A DNA stretch of 64,000 nt, taken from Hypomyces perniciosus (Eukaryota; Ascomycota; Sordariomycetes; Hypocreales; Hypocreaceae). Numbering within the stretch: the first letter of the stretch is position 1; every line of letters begins with the position of its first letter. Where the stretch lies: contig SPDT01000006.1 of NCBI GenBank assembly GCA_008477525.1, positions 4,429,501 to 4,493,500 of the forward strand, given 5' to 3'. Of the stretch, positions 46,517-57,789 are shown in pieces. The position numbers and the translations under genes were made by a program. Below the pieces are notes generated by a model. It worked only from the letters and a program-made list of their open reading frames with translations. It had not been told where the DNA came from and ran no database searches.

Positions 46517-46592
46517 CAATGAGAGTAATCTATAACAATAAGAGCAATTCGTAGTAATAAGAGTAATCCGTAGCAATAAGAGTAATCTGCGG
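46517..46592. repeat. Four tandem copies of a 19-bp repeat
   Basis: Units resemble CAATAAGAGTAATCCGTAG with a few substitutions each. It is intergenic and AT-rich. Similar sequence appears once near 45841-45870, suggesting local spread. Confidence 0.8.
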
Positions 46593-46858
46593 GTATAGTA
46601 ATTAGGAACAGCAAACAAACGCGACGAACGAATTGGACGAACAAAAGAAAGGCAAACTGCTCCTCTTCAATTGCACAAAGGCAGATCAAACAAACCCAAT
46701 CAACATAGGAAAAGGCTCGAGAATCGAATGAGGTTCCCTTCATCCTCCGGGGAACAGACGAAGCCGAAGGCTCTGAGCAGGCCGAAGAAGTCACGGAAGA
46801 TCACAAATCTACGAGGAAAATAGAGACGGAGATTGATTGGTGGAACCACTTAGATCAC

Positions 46859-47450
46859 TCAGATGTCGCTGATTATCTCTCTATGTCCTTCCTTTTTTAT
46901 CCATTTGCTGTAGTGAGCTGCACGCAACTTCTCTTTGCTCTTTGCGACAATGTCTTCGAACGAAGAATTTACTTTCTGGTTTCCCACAGCATGGACGGCT
47001 GCTAGGGCCTCTTCCTTTTTGCCAGTCAAGCCCCTGAAGCCTAGTCCGAGAACCTCCGCAAAGTCATGACAGACTTTGAACTCAGCATCCGCATGCTTTT
47101 CCTTATTGACCTAAACAAGACTCGCGGGGACTGGGTGAAAGAGTACTACTTCGACGCTCTCCAGTCGAAGAGTGGACGGAACTATACCTGCGCGTATGGT
47201 CATGAGAAAATACTCCGTCTAAACCATACCTGGAAGAGTCTCATTCTCATGAAATTCTGCGTAAATAAATTCTTGCTTCAAATTTATGGAAGGAATGAAG
47301 CCTACAAAAAAGACACTTATCGTTTACCTTGTAGGAAAGGATCGGAGATTCCGCAATGATATCATGCTGAAGAGACGCCAAGAAAGCACTGACGCGAAGA
47401 GCTCCGACTCTCTGTTATACTTTGTACCATCGAAAATATAGAAAAACCTG
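46859..47450 (-). pseudogene. Gene relic, no start codon, unrecognised family
   Basis: On the minus strand, 84 sense codons (47110-46859) run to a stop and encode a well-balanced, helical-looking peptide containing VCHDFAEVLGLGFRGLTG, NSSFEDIVAKSKEKLRAAHY and KKEGHREIISDI. No ATG occurs in this frame. Just upstream a TAG (47113-47111) interrupts the same frame, beyond which a further 27 codons stay open. Still further up, a different frame gives LQHDIIAESPILSYK. Together these look like a coding sequence broken by a nonsense codon and at least one frameshift. A TTTAG acceptor right at the stop could instead make 46859-47110 a genuine last exon. I do not recognise the family. Plus-strand frames here seem to be shadows. 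Confidence 0.45.
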
Positions 47451-47698
47451 GCTATCGGTGGAATGCTGTTATTGGGATGTTTAGTTCAATGTAAGAGCAG
47501 GACGGTTTCGTCATACCCTCCACATGCATCCAACTAATACCTCTACACTCTGTACATACAACTAAATATTCTACATCTTAGCAGCTCTTCCTTGCCTACA
47601 ACACCTCCGACTTGGTGCTCTCTTCCACATTCATTTGTAATTCATTCAATTTGTCCATTGATTGCGCATTTCTTTATTACAGAGCTGTTGCAGACATC

Positions 47699-48493
47699 AT
47701 GAGCGGGTCGCGGCCATTGCGGGGCAGATGTCAATGTGGACGGAACCGTTACATCATCGCTGTGCCAGAAGATGGCTTCAAAGATGCTCAGGTCCTGTTC
47801 AGCACAGAGCCACATCATCGTGTGTACTCTTTATTTGGTAGCTTTTATTTGGCTTCAGAATTGAACTTGCATTCCTTCTGATTGCAGGAACAAGGACGAA
47901 TGTCAAGAGCTAATCAGTTGTCGTCAGAAATCCCACTCGCAACGCCACTTACTGCCTTTATCCGCGTCCCGTTAACGTGGTATCATAGCACAACATACGC
48001 ATTCTTCCCCGACGAGACACACAGTATGATCCGTCGGGTCTACACACATCCGAGTCGCGATCACTCTAAACGGCATTTTTGCGGATTCTGTGGAACACCA
48101 CTCTCATATTGGTCTGAGGAGCCACAGGCCGAAGCGGATTACATCAGCCTTACCCTAGGAAGTCTACTGCGAGAAGATCTCCGGGATCTAGAGGACATGG
48201 GGTTGGTTCCAGATGGCAATGGAGAGGACTTACAAGAAGGGGAACCAACTGCTGCTGCTTCAAGTAGGGGAACGGCCCCACGGCAGTCCTTTGGCGTGCC
48301 GTGGTTTGACAGTTTGGTAGAAGGCACACGGTTGGGCAACATGCGTCGGAGCCAGGGAATCAACCGCTCAGATGACGGCGAGGTCCAAATTGAGTGGGAA
48401 ATTGTCGAATTCTCAGAAAGCGACCAAGGAGATGGTGTCAAGATGGAAACAATACATGCAGGAAAAAGGAAACTGGGAGATCGGGATGACTGA
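47699..48493 (+). CDS. GFA/CENP-V-fold zinc protein
   Basis: Exons 47699-47821 and 47888-48493 give 242 residues. The fold is that of glutathione-dependent formaldehyde-activating enzymes, shown by the N-terminal zinc motif GRCQCGRNRYII and the later FCGFCGTPLSYWSE; both Cys pairs are present. Between them are FIRVPLTWYHSTTYAFFPDE and a His-rich THPSRDHSKRHF strand. The C-terminal 90 residues are acidic and low complexity, ending GKRKLGDRDD. Family members are seldom characterised; many do not act on formaldehyde, so no substrate is assigned. The phase-0 intron starts GTGTAC. Start is the ATG before GSRPLRGRC. Confidence 0.85.
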
Positions 48494-49384
48494 GAGCTCG
48501 AGCCTAGCCCCTGGCTATCGGTCCTGGATTGGTCAAGGCCAAACTGGGCGTTCTATCATTAAACCACATAACTTATTGTGTAATCGTAAATTTTGATGCA
48601 AAAAATCAGCATCTATTATTCCATCCAGTATTGAGTTTCCGCTGTCGTACTCTTTTTGCGCCCTGTTGAGGTAGAGACGAACACCAGCTCCGCGGTTTAT
48701 AGCAGCCTAGCGCATCCACTGACAACATGCCAGGATATAATAATAATAGTGCAGTAGTAGTATTGTCTTTCTGACCTCTACAAGTGTTACTACTACTTGT
48801 ACTTCGTACTCCGCATTTATGGCACGGGAGTCGGTCCGGATTCAAACCTACATATATACCTACCGCAGGTAGAAACGCAACAACATGTCGCATTCCTCAA
48901 GTCACCTCTTCCCTGCATATATACAGTGTGGAGCTTCACTTTTGCTGGATTTGTGGTTTGACACAACAACAATGCCACCATTTTCAGTGTTCCTTTCTCA
49001 CATTTAGCAGCCAAATTCCATGGGAAGCTTGAGCTTCGGGGTTTTGAGGTGCCCTACGGAGTAATGGACGGAGAAATATCGCCTTGTTTCCCCTCATCTA
49101 CGGAGTATTAGAGCTGTTGATAGCGACCATGCCTCCATTGACCCACTTATTAATACGAGTCTACAACCAATATTCAGACATTTACGGTTAAGCAGGTAAT
49201 CCGGGTTGGAGACGGATTGCCCCGTTGATCTGACTGTTGGCCCCTAAATCGGGTGCTGATGGCTTACCAAGGTCACGAGAACGGGTATAAGTTGCCGTCC
49301 TCAAGGCTGGCAAGAAGCAACAACAGCTTCTCTCGATACTCATTTACCAAGCTACTATTTATTATATAATCCTCAACGACAATA
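48494..49384. other. Spacer between GFA and beta-glucosidase genes
   Basis: Contains two TACGGAGTA 9-mers (49055, 49099) about 280-330 bp before the beta-glucosidase start and a TACTTCGTA-like element near 48800. No gene is supported. Confidence 0.5.
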
Positions 49385-50848
49385 ATGTCTCTACCAAGCG
49401 ACTTCAAATGGGGCTTTGCTACAGCTGCGTCAGTAATGTAATATCCATCTTTTTGTTATGATTTGGGCGTTGACATGGTCACTAGATATCAAATTGAAGG
49501 CTCCATCGATAAAGATGGCCGCGGTCCCAGCATATGGGACGCCTTTTGCAAAATCCCCAACAAGATTGCCGACGGCTCATCCGGTGTCACGGCTTGTGAT
49601 TCGTACAACCGTACGGGCGAGGATATCGCACTGCTCAAAGCCCTCGGTTCTCAAGTCTATCGCTTCTCCATCTCCTGGTCTCGGATTATTCCGCTGGGCG
49701 GTCGTAACGATCCCATCAATCAAGCCGGCATAGATCATTATGTCCGCTTCGTGGACGGCTTGTTGGATGCGGGAATTACTCCATTCGTGACTTTGTTCCA
49801 TTGGGATGTACCGGAGGGACTGGACCAACGGTACGGCGGTTTGCTAGATCGCACAGAGTTCCCTCTTGACTTTGAGCATTACGCCAACGTGATGTTCAAG
49901 GCCCTGCCGAAGGTGAAGCATTGGATGACATTTAACGAACCATGGTGCTCGTCCATTCTGGGCTATAGCAATGGAGTGTTCGCACCAGGGCATACATCCA
50001 ACCGTACAACCGAGCCCTGGATTGTTGGTCACAACTTGCTTGTCGCCCACGGCCGCGCAGTTAAAGTCTTCCGTGAGAACTTCAAACCCACCACCAGTGG
50101 TGAGATTGGAATCGTGTTAAATGGCGACTTTGCTTTCCCCTGGGATACCTCGGACCCAGCCGATGTTGAAGCGAGTGACCGAAGAATGGAGTTTGCCATA
50201 TCGTGGTTTGCGGATCCTATTTACCTGGGAGACTACCCGGCCTCGATGCGCAATCAGCTCGGCGACCGTCTGCCTACCTTTACCCCTGAGGAGATCGCTC
50301 TCGTTCACGGCTCCAATGACTTCTATGGCATGAACCACTACACCTCCAATTACATCAAGCATCGCACAACTGCCCCAGGCCCTGAGGACTTCACGGGCAA
50401 CGTTGACATATCGTTCCATAACAAGAACGGCGACTGCATCGGCGAGGAGACACAATCACCCTGGCTGCGACCATGTGCCGCTGGGTTTCGCCATCTGCTT
50501 GTCTGGCTGAGCAAGAGATACAACTTCCCTAAGATCTACGTCAGAGAGAATGGCACCAGCCTCAAGGGCGAGAATGATCTGCCCCTGGACAAGATCCTCG
50601 AGGATGACTTCCGGGTCAAGTACTTTGACGGTTATATACGGGCCATGGCCGCGGCGTCAGCAGAGGATGGCGTGAATGTTCGCGGGTATTTCGCTTGGTC
50701 GCTCTTGGACAACTTTGAGTGGGCGGATGGCTATGAGACACGATTCGGCGTGTGCTTCGTTGACTATGAGAATGGGCAAAAGCGGTACCCCAAAAAGAGC
50801 GCCAAATACCTGAAGCCCTTGTTTAAGGGCTTGGTCAAGAAGGAATAG
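49385..50848 (+). CDS. GH1 beta-glucosidase, intracellular
   Basis: Retaining glycoside hydrolase family 1 enzyme releasing glucose from cellobiose and aryl-beta-glucosides. Exons 49385-49428 and 49486-50848 give 468 residues, standard GH1 length. It starts MSLPSDFKWGFATAAYQIEG, the usual GH1 opening, with no signal peptide, so it should be cytoplasmic. Other landmarks: GRGPSIWDAF, YRFSISWSRI, FVTLFHWDVPEGL, the acid/base glutamate in MTFNEPW (near 163), and the nucleophile in IYVRENG (near 367). The aglycone-site GYFAWSLLDNFEWADGY follows, and the protein ends in YLKPLFKGLVKKE. Fungal GH1 enzymes of this kind are often glucose tolerant and take part in cellulase induction; that is family knowledge. 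Confidence 0.95.
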
Positions 50849-51745
50849 AGAGAGAAAGATCACGATATAGAGATAATGGTAGATAATGACGGTATTCACA
50901 AGATGATAGTAGTGATGGTTTACTTTCGTAATTAGGGTGTTGAAGAGTTTTAAAAAGAAAATTACATATCCCACAAAAAAATGTATGTCACGAGCTCGTG
51001 AGCATTGCTCCCGGCAGGGCTTGAACCTGCGACCTTCGCATTACCAACACTGGAGTGGATGACCCGTAGTATTAGTACGAAGCTCTAACCAACTGAGCTA
51101 CGGAAGCTCGGACGATGTCTTGGCTCTGGTGATAGGGGAATTTTGAAGTCTGGTGGTCACAGCAAGTGATGCCAGGCTAATACTACTACCCTGAAGATGG
51201 AATTTGGAAGGATAGCGCAACTATTTTGTGTTTTTCAGCAGTGGTGAGGAATGATTTCCGTGGATCTTTCTTTCTCGCCTTTTTCAAAGGAAAAGGGGAG
51301 GGATTGCCCATATATCCTCTGCCCATATGATGAGAGATGCCTTTTCCAACGTTGGTGTTCTGTTCGGTTGTTTCGCAAACTCAACATCACCAAGTAACGC
51401 ACTTCTATTTTTATTTTCCTATGGATGTAGGACAACAGTTTGGTACCAAAAATCCTCTAGAGTGGTTTGTCAATTCGACCTTTCTGATCAAACGGGTCCT
51501 TCCAAGACTATAAGGACCAGCATAGGATAAATCGGCATGTTGGAATTTAAACGAGCCCAGATTCCAAAGACATTTCAACATTTATGTACTCCGCAGATGA
51601 GTTTCATTCATCCTTTCCACCTCTATTTCTATCATTATATAAATACCCTATTAGCACAGCTTGCCCTTTGTCTTCCCATTATGCTACAGTCTATTATTAG
51701 TCTCTTCATTAAACACTAAATGCGATGCCGAGTTCCCATCCATCT
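50849..51745. other. Intergenic region with tRNA-Ile
   Basis: Convergent 3' ends of the beta-glucosidase and Rch1-like genes, with one tRNA gene between. An 67-codon plus-strand frame at 51327-51530 has no support. The rest is AT-rich. Confidence 0.5.
51006..51107 (-). tRNA. tRNA-Ile (AAT) with intron
   Basis: On the minus strand the 102-nt gene shows acceptor stem GCTTCCG/CGGGAGC (one T-G pair), D-arm GCTC/GAGC, T-arm GCAGG/CCTGC with TTCAAGC loop, and discriminator A. Anticodon stem TCGTA pairs with TGCGA (one T-G pair) when a 28-nt intron (51069-51042) is removed. The loop is then CTAATAA with anticodon AAT (51073-51071). The mature tRNA is 74 nt. The structure is clean. Confidence 0.92.
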
Positions 51746-53380
51746 CTATTGCTTTTCGGAGTCTTTCTTCTCCCGAATTCCCTCTGCAGGTATCTTTTGA
51801 TCGTCACTCCGGATTATTTCCTCCACCTCACCCTCTCGTGATTCGCCCGGTTCTCGTAGCTGCTCATTAGGCTCGGTCTCCTCGTCGTCTGACTTTTCCT
51901 CACGCCGTAGATACCATCTAAAGAAATACACAAACGCCTGCGCCACGCACACCTGTTCCATCAACCGTGGTTAGCAGTCATGTTTCCTGCCTAGATAGTT
52001 TTGTCCGGCTCATAAGAAGATATTGGGAATTCCGCTTACCTGCTCAATTGTATACAGCAGCACAGGAACTGTTACAAATGACCGTGTCAAGTTATCCGCC
52101 TGAGCCCACATGGCCGACACAAGCGGGATACCCAGACTTGTCGTCTTGGCTGCACCACAGAAGCACACGGCGATGGTTTGCTCCTTGGACATGCGTTTGA
52201 TTATAAGCATGCGCTTGACGAACTGCGGCAGGCGGGATTTTTCGACAGCGGGATTGACGAGATTCGCGAGGGCTTGAGGAGGCCTGGCAAAGTAGAAGCA
52301 AATGAGAGTAAAGACAACATATAGAACAACGTTCAAAAATACGTCAAGAATGATGGATGGTTTGTCGACCTTGTAGAGGGCGCCGGAGCCGAATGCACCG
52401 GAGAATGTGGTCCTTTTTGTCACGTAAGTTACCATGTCGACTGGAATTCCGGCTGGGATCCAACTTACCACACAAGCAGAATCAGGCAAATCGGAGGTAT
52501 CTTGCCAATTTTGGTAACGTTGAGCATATTGGCGACCTTGTCCCCCTTCCACATCCTTATGGCCTGTCCAATAATAAGCGGCAACAAAACACTCAGTCCG
52601 AGTTGCTTCGACACATCAGCATACATGCGTCCCAGAGTGCTAGGACTCGCAGGCCTCCAAGCGTCAAACTCGGCACCGCTGGGGATGAAGCCGTAGACAA
52701 GCAGTGGTGTGATGAATGAGCCGACCATGTTCCCCAGCACTACCGAGATGACGGCAGCAGCATCGTCGCCTCCGGCAAGTCTTGTCATGACCACATTAGA
52801 GGCAATAGTCGTTGGAAGACAGGCTGTGACGATAAGTCCAATAAGAACAGGAGTTGAAGGGACACCACTCTTAAGTGAACCAGCAGCGATGCAAATGTAA
52901 ACAATTGCTGCCAATTATTAGTACGCATGTCCAAAGAGATAATAATATTTCCAGCTTTCCGGACAGTGATATCCCATGACTTTGACTTACCAAGCATAAA
53001 AACTGGGATGATGGCAAAACTAATGCCTTGCACCACAATATGCAACCGCCAATTCGTCAAATTCAGCCTCAACTTTTCAGGGGAAAGTTGCATTCCATTG
53101 ATAAAGAACGTGAGAGCTACAGCGCCATATAGAATACTATACTCTGACCTAATAATCCCTCCATGTTGAGCAACCTCTGTGTGTTGCAATAGTCAGTCTC
53201 TGTTATGTTAAAGGCCAACACTAAGATCGAGCCACACTTACGCGGGAAGAAATAACCAAACACGCACGCTAACGCAAAGCCAATGATCAGCCACTGCGCC
53301 AGAATGAAGCTGATGGTCTCTCGCGCGTATCGCACAGCCACGTGCCGCTCCTTTTTGGCGTCCGGTTCATTGTTGGCCAT
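51746..53380 (-). CDS. Rch1-like SBF-family membrane transporter
   Basis: Multi-pass protein of the bile-acid/sodium symporter-like (SBF-like) family, related to yeast Rch1, a plasma-membrane regulator of calcium uptake. Exons 53380-53242, 53176-52991, 52907-52469, 52412-52040, 51952-51746 give 447 residues. About ten hydrophobic segments are visible, among them [76 protein letters not shown] and [19 protein letters not shown]. The conserved [13 protein letters not shown] and [18 protein letters not shown] motifs are family hallmarks. The hydrophilic, Glu-rich C-terminal tail is cytoplasmic. Acceptor of the fourth exon is the less common AAAAAG. Physiological substrate unknown. Confidence 0.9.
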
Positions 53381-54232
53381 CTTTATTTGTGTGTCAGATT
53401 GGAAGACTTTTGGTACAACTTGAAGAGGCTATTAGTAAAGAGGCCAACGCATTGGTCCGGAGCAATGGGAGAGTGGGAAATAGAGAGGAAGAAAAACCGG
53501 AAATGACGTCTTCGGGAAACAAAAAGGCGTAAATGTCAAAAAGGGCGGTCGCAGCAATAATGGATATAAATACGGAGCAATATGCTGGTCGTCTTTTTTT
53601 TCCCCGCGGCCAACGGGCCGATCGCCCATGACGTTGGCCGAGATCGCAGTGTCTTCGAATAAGATGACAATGCGAAATACGATGATTGAAACAGACGACA
53701 ATCACTTCATAACAGCAATGATGGCAGTAGTATTACAAGTGATACTTGTAGATTGAGCAATCCCTAAAGTTCTACATCGTACATAGGAATAATTATATAA
53801 ATAGGCACTACTTTGACAGGACCCGCTCACCACGCTCACGGACTCGCCGCTCTGCCCCTAATACAGTGAAGCCTTGGACCCTCGCCTCTGTTCATCGATG
53901 AAGATATACTTCGTCAGCTATCTACAGCAATATCCAAAAATATGCCCCATCAAGAGGTCCCTTCTCGAGCAAGGACAAAAACCATAACGCCATGCGATGC
54001 CTGTGGTATCAAAATGAATCTGTTTCTTGAAGGAGTCTCTCCTTCACTCGGAAGTATGCTCACAACGGCCAGGCCGATGTCGGATTAACTCGTGATGAGA
54101 GACCCAGCTCCATATCGTCATAAGAATCTTAAAAAAAAAGTGAAAAAGAAAAGATGGTGTCTCCGCAATGGTCTGAAGAGAAGGGAATAGTGTGCCCCCA
54201 AGATTATACTAGATATGAATTAAAACATCGCC
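53381..54232. other. Spacer between Erf4 and Rch1-like genes
   Basis: Both flanking genes lie on the minus strand, so this is the Erf4 terminator and Rch1 promoter. A short poly-T/CCCCGCGG element lies near 53595-53610. No gene is supported. Confidence 0.5.
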
Positions 54233-55605
54233 TCAGACAATAAGAGCGGGTGCTGGTTCCAGGGGTAAAGCCGTCCGAGATTCGCCACCTCCAGTACTAC
54301 TGGGTGCGGGTGCAATCTCTGGATCAGGAATCTGGATATCCAGCTGGGGATGAAGTCAGCAAGAGTCTTGGATGGGGAATGAACAGATCTGGTCTCTTAC
54401 CGTCATATACCCCGTTCGACGCAGAGAAACGAGCTTAGGTGGGAGGGCACCATCTTCAGAAGAAGACATGGTCTTCTCCATTTCAAGATTCCACTTGTCA
54501 ATCCACTTCTCCAAGTTGTTCAGCCGGGTCTTGATTGAGGTCATTCCGAAATCATCCCAAAGCCATCCTGTAACAAGGCCTAATAAACTGTCAAGGAGAT
54601 TTCGGGCATTATAAGGATCAAAAGCCGGCACCAATTCTCGGTTAAGCTTGTCGATAATGCGTCGAAACTCTGGTTCAGATACTCCTGCAGGGTCCAAGAT
54701 CTCGGGATATAGGTTTGAAAAGGTTGGTGCAAGATCTCCTTGCAGCAGCCAGTCTCGGCGAATGCGGATAATTCGAGTTGTGACGTACTCTGCCGAATCC
54801 ATCGGCACGTGCGGGTTCAGGTGAGGATAACAAGGATGCTGTGGCCCCCATGATTCACCGAGGTCTGGCTGTACTTCTTCACCCATGATAGACGAGTTGG
54901 ATGAAGAGATAGCAGACCCGATACCGTCGCCAGCCGACACATTCGAAAGTCGGTGATCCATGATATCCGGTCCTCGCTCTAAATCCCTTGAGTAGGAGCG
55001 CCTCGGCTCCTCGCTTTCAGGCGCCATGGTAGCCTTGCTTTTGCCTTTGTCCACCCTGAAGGGATTGACAAACGAATCAATAATCTGCGATCTCCTCCCG
55101 TCGTATGAAGCTCGGACAGATTGAGGTAAGCTCACTCGTCGGTTGTCGGATCCAGTTCGTTCTATCTGGTAGCTGGTCCGAGGGGACCTGTGATGCCTCG
55201 ACTGCCGTTGTTCGGAAAGTGTCAACAGAGGATAATCACCAGCTCCGGTGATTCTAGCGTCGGTAGTGTTGGTGGACTTGTCAAGCGCAGGGTGCTGCAG
55301 TAGAATAGGGGGTCCGGTCGGTGTCGAGGGGCGTCGTTTGCGAGGCCTGGCGGAGATTCGAGGTGTAGAATTGGTAGGATTCCAGAGATGGGCAGCCGGA
55401 AGGCGCCAAGGACGATATGTGGCAGCTGAAGATGCCGACGATGCCTTGCGCGATTGGAGGCTGCGGCTCGATGAGACGGGATGGATCTGATGATGCTTAT
55501 GCTGGCGTTGCTCGGTCGCGATGGTGACAACGGGGTCAGGAGCGGAAAGGCTGGGATATTCGGGTTGTTGAGAAAGAACGTTAACGCGAGGATTTGTCGG
55601 TGATT
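54233..55605 (-). CDS. Erf4-type subunit of Ras palmitoyltransferase, 5' end uncertain
   Basis: Partner of the Erf2 palmitoyltransferase that lipidates Ras at the ER/Golgi. The last exon (54343-54233) joins the main exon ending at 54401 through a canonical intron. The ERF4 domain is clear near the C-terminus: YVTTRIIRIRRDWLLQGDLA, FSNLYPEILDPAG, FRRIIDKLNRELVPAFDPY and SLLGLVTGWLWDDFGMT. Upstream, the same frame is protein-like for some 250 codons (SSRSLQSRKASSASS, AHLWNPTNSTPRISARPRK) and stays open to a TGA at 55861. Yet it holds no ATG before codons well inside the coding part. A first exon therefore must be spliced on; a CCCTAG acceptor at 55606 is one candidate, so the start given is provisional. 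Confidence 0.8.
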
Positions 55606-57789
55606 CTAGGGAGGGTGAACGGGTTGAGGCTGAGAATGTCTGAGATGCGTGGGGAGCCGTGGAAATGATGGAGATGGCACGGTCGTTGGAACGACCGCGC
55701 AGAAGAAGGCCCAGAAGGATGGTGACAGTGGAGATGGGCTCGTGGAGACCCGAGATTTTGGCGAGGAGGGCCCGACTGTAGATGGTCCAGGCGGCAGAGA
55801 GAGCGACGTCACGGTGAATTTTTTGCGCAGCTCTTGCTGTGAAGATGACGATGCAGCTTCAACAACAGAGGTCGCGGGTAGAGTTGTTGCGTTTGACAGC
55901 AGAAGCTGCTCGATGCTGTTTGGTGAGAAGGATAGTGTGTTGAGGCGCTTGCACGGACACTCGCGCGCGTTGCATCCAATAAGGGGCGCGTCCTCGAAGG
56001 GTTTAGTGTGTCTGATCAGTTTTCTCGCGCTGAAGTCCAGCAACAAGGGCATCATGGATGAAAACTGCAGCCATGTAATGCAATTGGGTCAAAATCCCAT
56101 TGCCAGCTTCGCGCAGACCAATATTTTTCGCCTTCAAAATCGATTGAAGCAAGCCAACAATGCTCAGACCATCAGGTGGGAAAGAGAAAATGTGATTTGG
56201 GGGCCATGGTGTCTTTATCATATCTGACCGTTTGAGGTTTCCCCCCAGACCGGATCAAAATCTAAGGGCTTGTCTGGCCCACTAGGCGTCTCGTAGTGCC
56301 TTGCAGGAAAAAACTTGCTATGGATAGCTTCTAACTCCACCGCCAGGAGCCATTTTTTGCTGCGGAGGAAGGGGAAAACGTCAGCCTCCTAATTTTACTG
56401 TCAAGGGTGGTTCGTGTTGGCCGTCTATCCATGAAAACCAACAATGACTGTTTGAACACATGAGATGACCCCAGACAACCTCACGGTGTATTTGTTTGTT
56501 TGTGTCTGTCTATTCGAAGCACCCTGTCTTTGGTCCGACAGTGATGGTGGCAAAGAAGCATTTTGTGTGTCCAAGTGGTTGACCTGAACGGGTTTGTGTT
56601 CTTTTTCAACACGGCTCTCGTCTTCGCAATGTCCAATACGGTTTCACAGTTGCTTGGCCTGATGAAAAAGGAAACGGAGGATGCATTGGCGTTATCGTAT
56701 CGGTTCGGTTTGTTTCTTTGGGGGGCTCTGGCTTTTTCGCAACCAATCGCCAGCAAGGGTCAATCCAACAACTTACAGCCATCATCCCAGCAAGGTCAGA
56801 ATATTGTGGTGCTTTACGGTTTGGAATGCCTCCATTGTCACGAGCTTACTCAACACTAAAAACCATAGCGTCTTCTGGTTTGGGGACTAACGAGGAGCCG
56901 GGTGTTGGGTTTTATTCCAATTCCTTATAGGATTATTAAGGCCATTCTGGGATTCTTATACTATTATTATAGGACTAGTATAGGATTATTGAGATGTAGT
57001 GGTTGTGGGTCTTGGGGTCTCTGTGGACAGCTCCAAGTTTCAAGCCAGTTGGATTTACATGATGGGTCTGGCGGAATGCTATGATCTGCACTTTGTACGT
57101 GTTAGAAACATTTTCTGCCACCTCTAATCTCGTCATACTTCCAACATGCCAGTGGGGTTCCATGTGTGACTTATATGCAGATTATAGCACACCGAGGTGA
57201 CAATGGATCCATTCCTTTGCATGAACATATGTAGGTACTCCGTATTACTTTGTACATGTATATGCATGTAGTACCTAGGTGTGGTAGTACTTTGTAACAT
57301 CTTCCGTGACTAACTTAGGATTGTGGTACCAGAAATAGCTCAGTTTTCAATTTGAAAATTGCAACGATAGAAATCGCCGTGATCCGCTGTTGATCGCTCC
57401 AGCTTATAGGGTACTATCAGGCGATGATAGAGCTTCTCAGCACTAATTGAAAATACATACGGAGTATTACGGGCGGAAATGTACCCCAGATTCTAGCTCC
57501 CACACCCGGGAGCGCTAACAGGCGAGCGGGCCAACTGGAGCCCGCTGACTCAATGACTCAATGCCTCGAGAGCAGTGCCTTTAGCAGTACTCCGTAATTG
57601 GCCGGCCAATCGCAAACCACAAGCCAGTGGCCTCGGTTTGGAATTCCAGTTGACGTAACCCTCCTGCAGGCGTATATTCGCAATCCATGGGCATCATCCT
57701 CGCCTTCTTCTCCCTGCAATGAACGCTCCTCTCGATGACGCTCTCCTAAACCTTCGCGCAGACGTGCATATGCACCATACGTTGCAGCA
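55606..57789. other. Intergenic region, divergent Erf4 / membrane-protein genes
   Basis: The first few hundred bases probably include the undetermined first exon and leader of the Erf4 gene (two overlapping frames there, one per strand). The remainder is AT-rich with three TACTCCGTA motifs (57236, 57458, 57588). Frames near 56.5-56.9 kb show no domain. Confidence 0.5.

Larger units (their letters stand above)
45223..47698. other. AT-rich, degenerate intergenic region with tRNA-Val and gene relics
   Basis: After the acyl-CoA ligase and the tRNA, about 2 kb of AT-rich sequence contain a 19-bp tandem repeat (four copies), one protein-like 85-codon frame (45905-46162, minus) and the relic described separately at 46.86-47.45 kb. 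The base composition differs visibly from the flanking genes. No transposon ends are seen. Confidence 0.5.

Noticed and set aside
55649..56227. 192-codon plus-strand frame opposite the Erf4 upstream region
   Set aside because: Acidic Gly/Asp-rich product is the mirror of Ser/Pro-rich sequence on the other strand; no domain and no introns.
56563..56859. 98-codon frame with a hydrophobic middle
   Set aside because: Isolated, no homologous look, ends within AT-rich sequence; treated as chance.
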